A stretch of DNA of 40,832 nucleotides from Pseudomonas rhodesiae. GTDB lineage: Bacteria; Pseudomonadota; Gammaproteobacteria; Pseudomonadales; Pseudomonadaceae. The stretch spans positions 1 through 40,832 of the forward strand of contig NZ_VFEU01000036.1 in the NCBI RefSeq assembly GCF_007858255.1, written 5' to 3'. The notes under the pieces were generated by a model, which was not told where the DNA came from, made no database searches, and saw nothing but the letters and a program-made list of their open reading frames with translations. The position numbers and the translations under genes were made by a program. This document shows, in pieces, positions 39,598 through 40,832 of the stretch; positions within the stretch are counted from its first letter, which is position 1; each line of letters opens with the position of its first letter.

Positions 39598-40546
39598 CAC
39601 GCAACCTCAGGCTTAGCTCACCGCCACTGTAGGTTTTTTCGACGCCAGCTACGCTCAAGCGCAAGGCCCCCCGACTATCGATACCTAGCACTTGCCCGTG
39701 AATTTGGTTAACACCCGCAACGAGAGAGACCGAGCGCCCCTGCCAAAGATGATTCAGCTCCCATTCCTCCTGCAAAGCCACAAAACCAAATTCTTGATGG
39801 GAGTTAAGATAGCGCTGTAGCTGCACTCCAAGCTGAGCAACCAGAACATTACGGTTGACAGCCCCCCCTATCTCCAACTGCACGGACGTCCATTGCTGGT
39901 CGACACCTGCCACGTCTTGCATATTCACATTGATGCCAATCCCCAGTACTACATGACAGATATCTGCGGGATCACCTACCAACTCCAGCAAGATACCTGC
40001 AATCTTCTTTCCGTCCACCAGAACGTCGTTCGGCCACTTCAAACCAGCCCTATCCACGCCAAGATCACGCAAGGCCTGCATGACAGCCAAGCCAACCGCG
40101 AGACTAAGCCCTTCTAATTGACGCAGCCCACCCTCAATACGCAGCACTAGGCTGTAATAGATATTTTGTGCAAACGGACTCACCCACTTGCGCCCCCGCC
40201 GCCCTCTCCCCGCCGATTGCCGTTCTGCGAGCACAAGGAAAGGCGCTGAATGGCCAGCCCCGATCAAGCGAAGAGCTTCAGCGTTGGTTGAGTCAACAGA
40301 CTCGGATATATGGATAGGCCAGGCCAAGAGCGGCGCACGCTTAGCAATATCTTCAGCATCAAGCAGGTACAGCGGCTCAGCCAACTGATATCCGCGCCCT
40401 CGAACCTTGTGTATGGGCAGATTCAATTCCGCCTCTAGACTCTGAAGCTGTTTCCACACAGCGCTTCGACTCACCCCTAGGGCCGCGCCGAGATCCTCGC
40501 CCGAATGAAATCGGCCATCTTTAAGAAGCTTCAACAACGTCAACAT
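39587..40546 (-). CDS. birA: Bifunctional biotin-protein ligase / biotin operon repressor
   Basis: Attaches biotin to acetyl-CoA carboxylase and, with biotinyl-AMP, represses biotin genes. The 319 residues have a winged helix-turn-helix (about 1-60, ALGVSRSAVWKQLQSLE), the biotinyl-AMP loop GRGRRGRKW (113-121), LKWPNDVLVDGKKIAGILLE and an SH3-like C-terminal domain. The N-terminal HTH shows it is the regulatory class. Its Shine-Dalgarno GAGG lies inside a small hairpin (40556-40570). No clear promoter was found, so read-through from the rRNA operon is possible. Confidence 0.96.
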   Translation of the reverse strand: MLTLLKLLKDGRFHSGEDLGAALGVSRSAVWKQLQSLEAELNLPIHKVRGRGYQLAEPLYLLDAEDIAKRAPLLAWPIHISESVDSTNAEALRLIGAGHSAPFLVLAERQSAGRGRRGRKWVSPFAQNIYYSLVLRIEGGLRQLEGLSLAVGLAVMQALRDLGVDRAGLKWPNDVLVDGKKIAGILLELVGDPADICHVVLGIGINVNMQDVAGVDQQWTSVQLEIGGAVNRNVLVAQLGVQLQRYLNSHQEFGFVALQEEWELNHLWQGRSVSLVAGVNQIHGQVLGIDSRGALRLSVAGVEKTYSGGELSLRLRDDS

Positions 40547-40555
40547 GCAAGTATC

Positions 40556-40570
40556 GCCTCACAATGAGGC
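40556..40570 (-). promoter_or_regulatory. Hairpin covering the birA ribosome-binding site
   Basis: On the minus strand GCCTCA-TTG-TGAGGC; the GAGG Shine-Dalgarno is in the 3' arm, about 10 bases before the birA ATG. It would hide the ribosome site and could lower or regulate birA translation. Confidence 0.6.
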
Positions 40571-40664
40571 ACGCATGATAGCCATGCGCAAGGTGATTGC
40601 ATAGAAAGGGGAAAATTTAGCACCGAAGTCGGCGCTGATGATGCCCACGGCTTTTCGAGCGCGC

Positions 40665-40700
40665 AAAACAAAACCCCAACTGCTTTCGCAATTGGGGTTT
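40665..40700 (-). terminator. Terminator of the rRNA operon
   Basis: On the minus strand AAACCCCAATTGC-GAAA-GCAGTTGGGGTTT (13 pairs, one G-U) with a GAAA tetraloop, then TGTTTTG. It lies 12 bases after the 5S gene. Confidence 0.93.
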
Positions 40701-40711
40701 CGGAATTTAAT

Positions 40712-40827
40712 CTTGACGATGACCTACTCTCACATGGGGAAACCCCACACTACCATCGGCGATGCATCGTTTCACTTCTGAGTTCGGGATGGGATCAGGT
40801 GGTTCCAATGCTCTATGGTCGTCAAGA
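40712..40827 (-). rRNA. rrf: 5S ribosomal RNA
   Basis: Helix I is formed by CTTGACGA and TCGTCAAG at the two ends. Between them, on the minus strand, the loop sequences GAACCACCTGATCCCATCCC, CGAACTCAGAAGTGAAACGA and GTAGTGTGGGGTTTCCCCAT are those of Pseudomonas 5S rRNA. Ends are set by the helix to within a few bases. The 23S gene would lie to the right, outside the window. Confidence 0.97.
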
Positions 40828-40832
40828 AATCT

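Overview
The window is a chromosomal housekeeping segment of a Pseudomonas, most likely of the P. fluorescens group. The protein sequences (FtnA, KatA, RpoB/RpoC, ribosomal proteins, CoaX), the gene order, the GC-rich codon use and the Pseudomonas-type 5S rRNA all point that way. Almost everything is transcribed on the minus strand; uvrA is the only plus-strand gene.

Reading in the direction of transcription (right to left): the 3' end of an rRNA operon (5S rRNA, 40712-40827, and its terminator); birA, coaX and a small SPOR-like membrane protein; tRNA-Tyr, tRNA-Gly, tRNA-Thr and tRNA-Trp; secE-nusG; rplK-rplA; rplJ-rplL; rpoB-rpoC; the str genes rpsL-rpsG-fusA-tufA; the S10 operon (rpsJ to rpsQ); the spc operon (rplN to rpmJ, including rpmD and rpmJ, which are very short); and the alpha operon (rpsM, rpsK, rpsD, rpoA, rplQ). 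Next come the oxidative-stress/iron pair katA and ftnA. These converge on plus-strand uvrA, which diverges from the minus-strand pair yajR-ssb at the left end.

The genes supply the translation machinery (about 30 ribosomal proteins, EF-Tu, EF-G, four tRNAs, 5S rRNA), the RNA polymerase core (alpha, beta, beta'), the NusG factor, the Sec translocon core (SecY, SecE), two cofactor enzymes, peroxide and iron handling, and DNA repair (UvrA, SSB). Many operon joints carry a readable signal. These include terminator hairpins after ssb, uvrA, katA, rplQ, tufA, nusG, tRNA-Thr and 5S; an attenuator-like hairpin between rplL and rpoB; and sigma70-type promoters with 16-17 base spacers before rpsJ, rpsH, rpsM, rpsL, katA, tRNA-Trp and tRNA-Tyr. 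At two joints (rpmJ/rpsM and rpsN/rpsH) the 3' tail of a terminator-like hairpin forms the -35 element of the next promoter.

I see no mobile element, CRISPR array, toxin system or other undescribed cassette. No stretch longer than 300 bases lacks a gene; the largest gaps (about 120-240 bases) hold the regulatory signals listed. The points most worth a second look are the structured 208-base gap inside the spc operon, the missing tufB between tRNA-Thr and tRNA-Trp, an OxyR-like site abutting the katA promoter, and tandem tRNA promoters around a nested inverted repeat.
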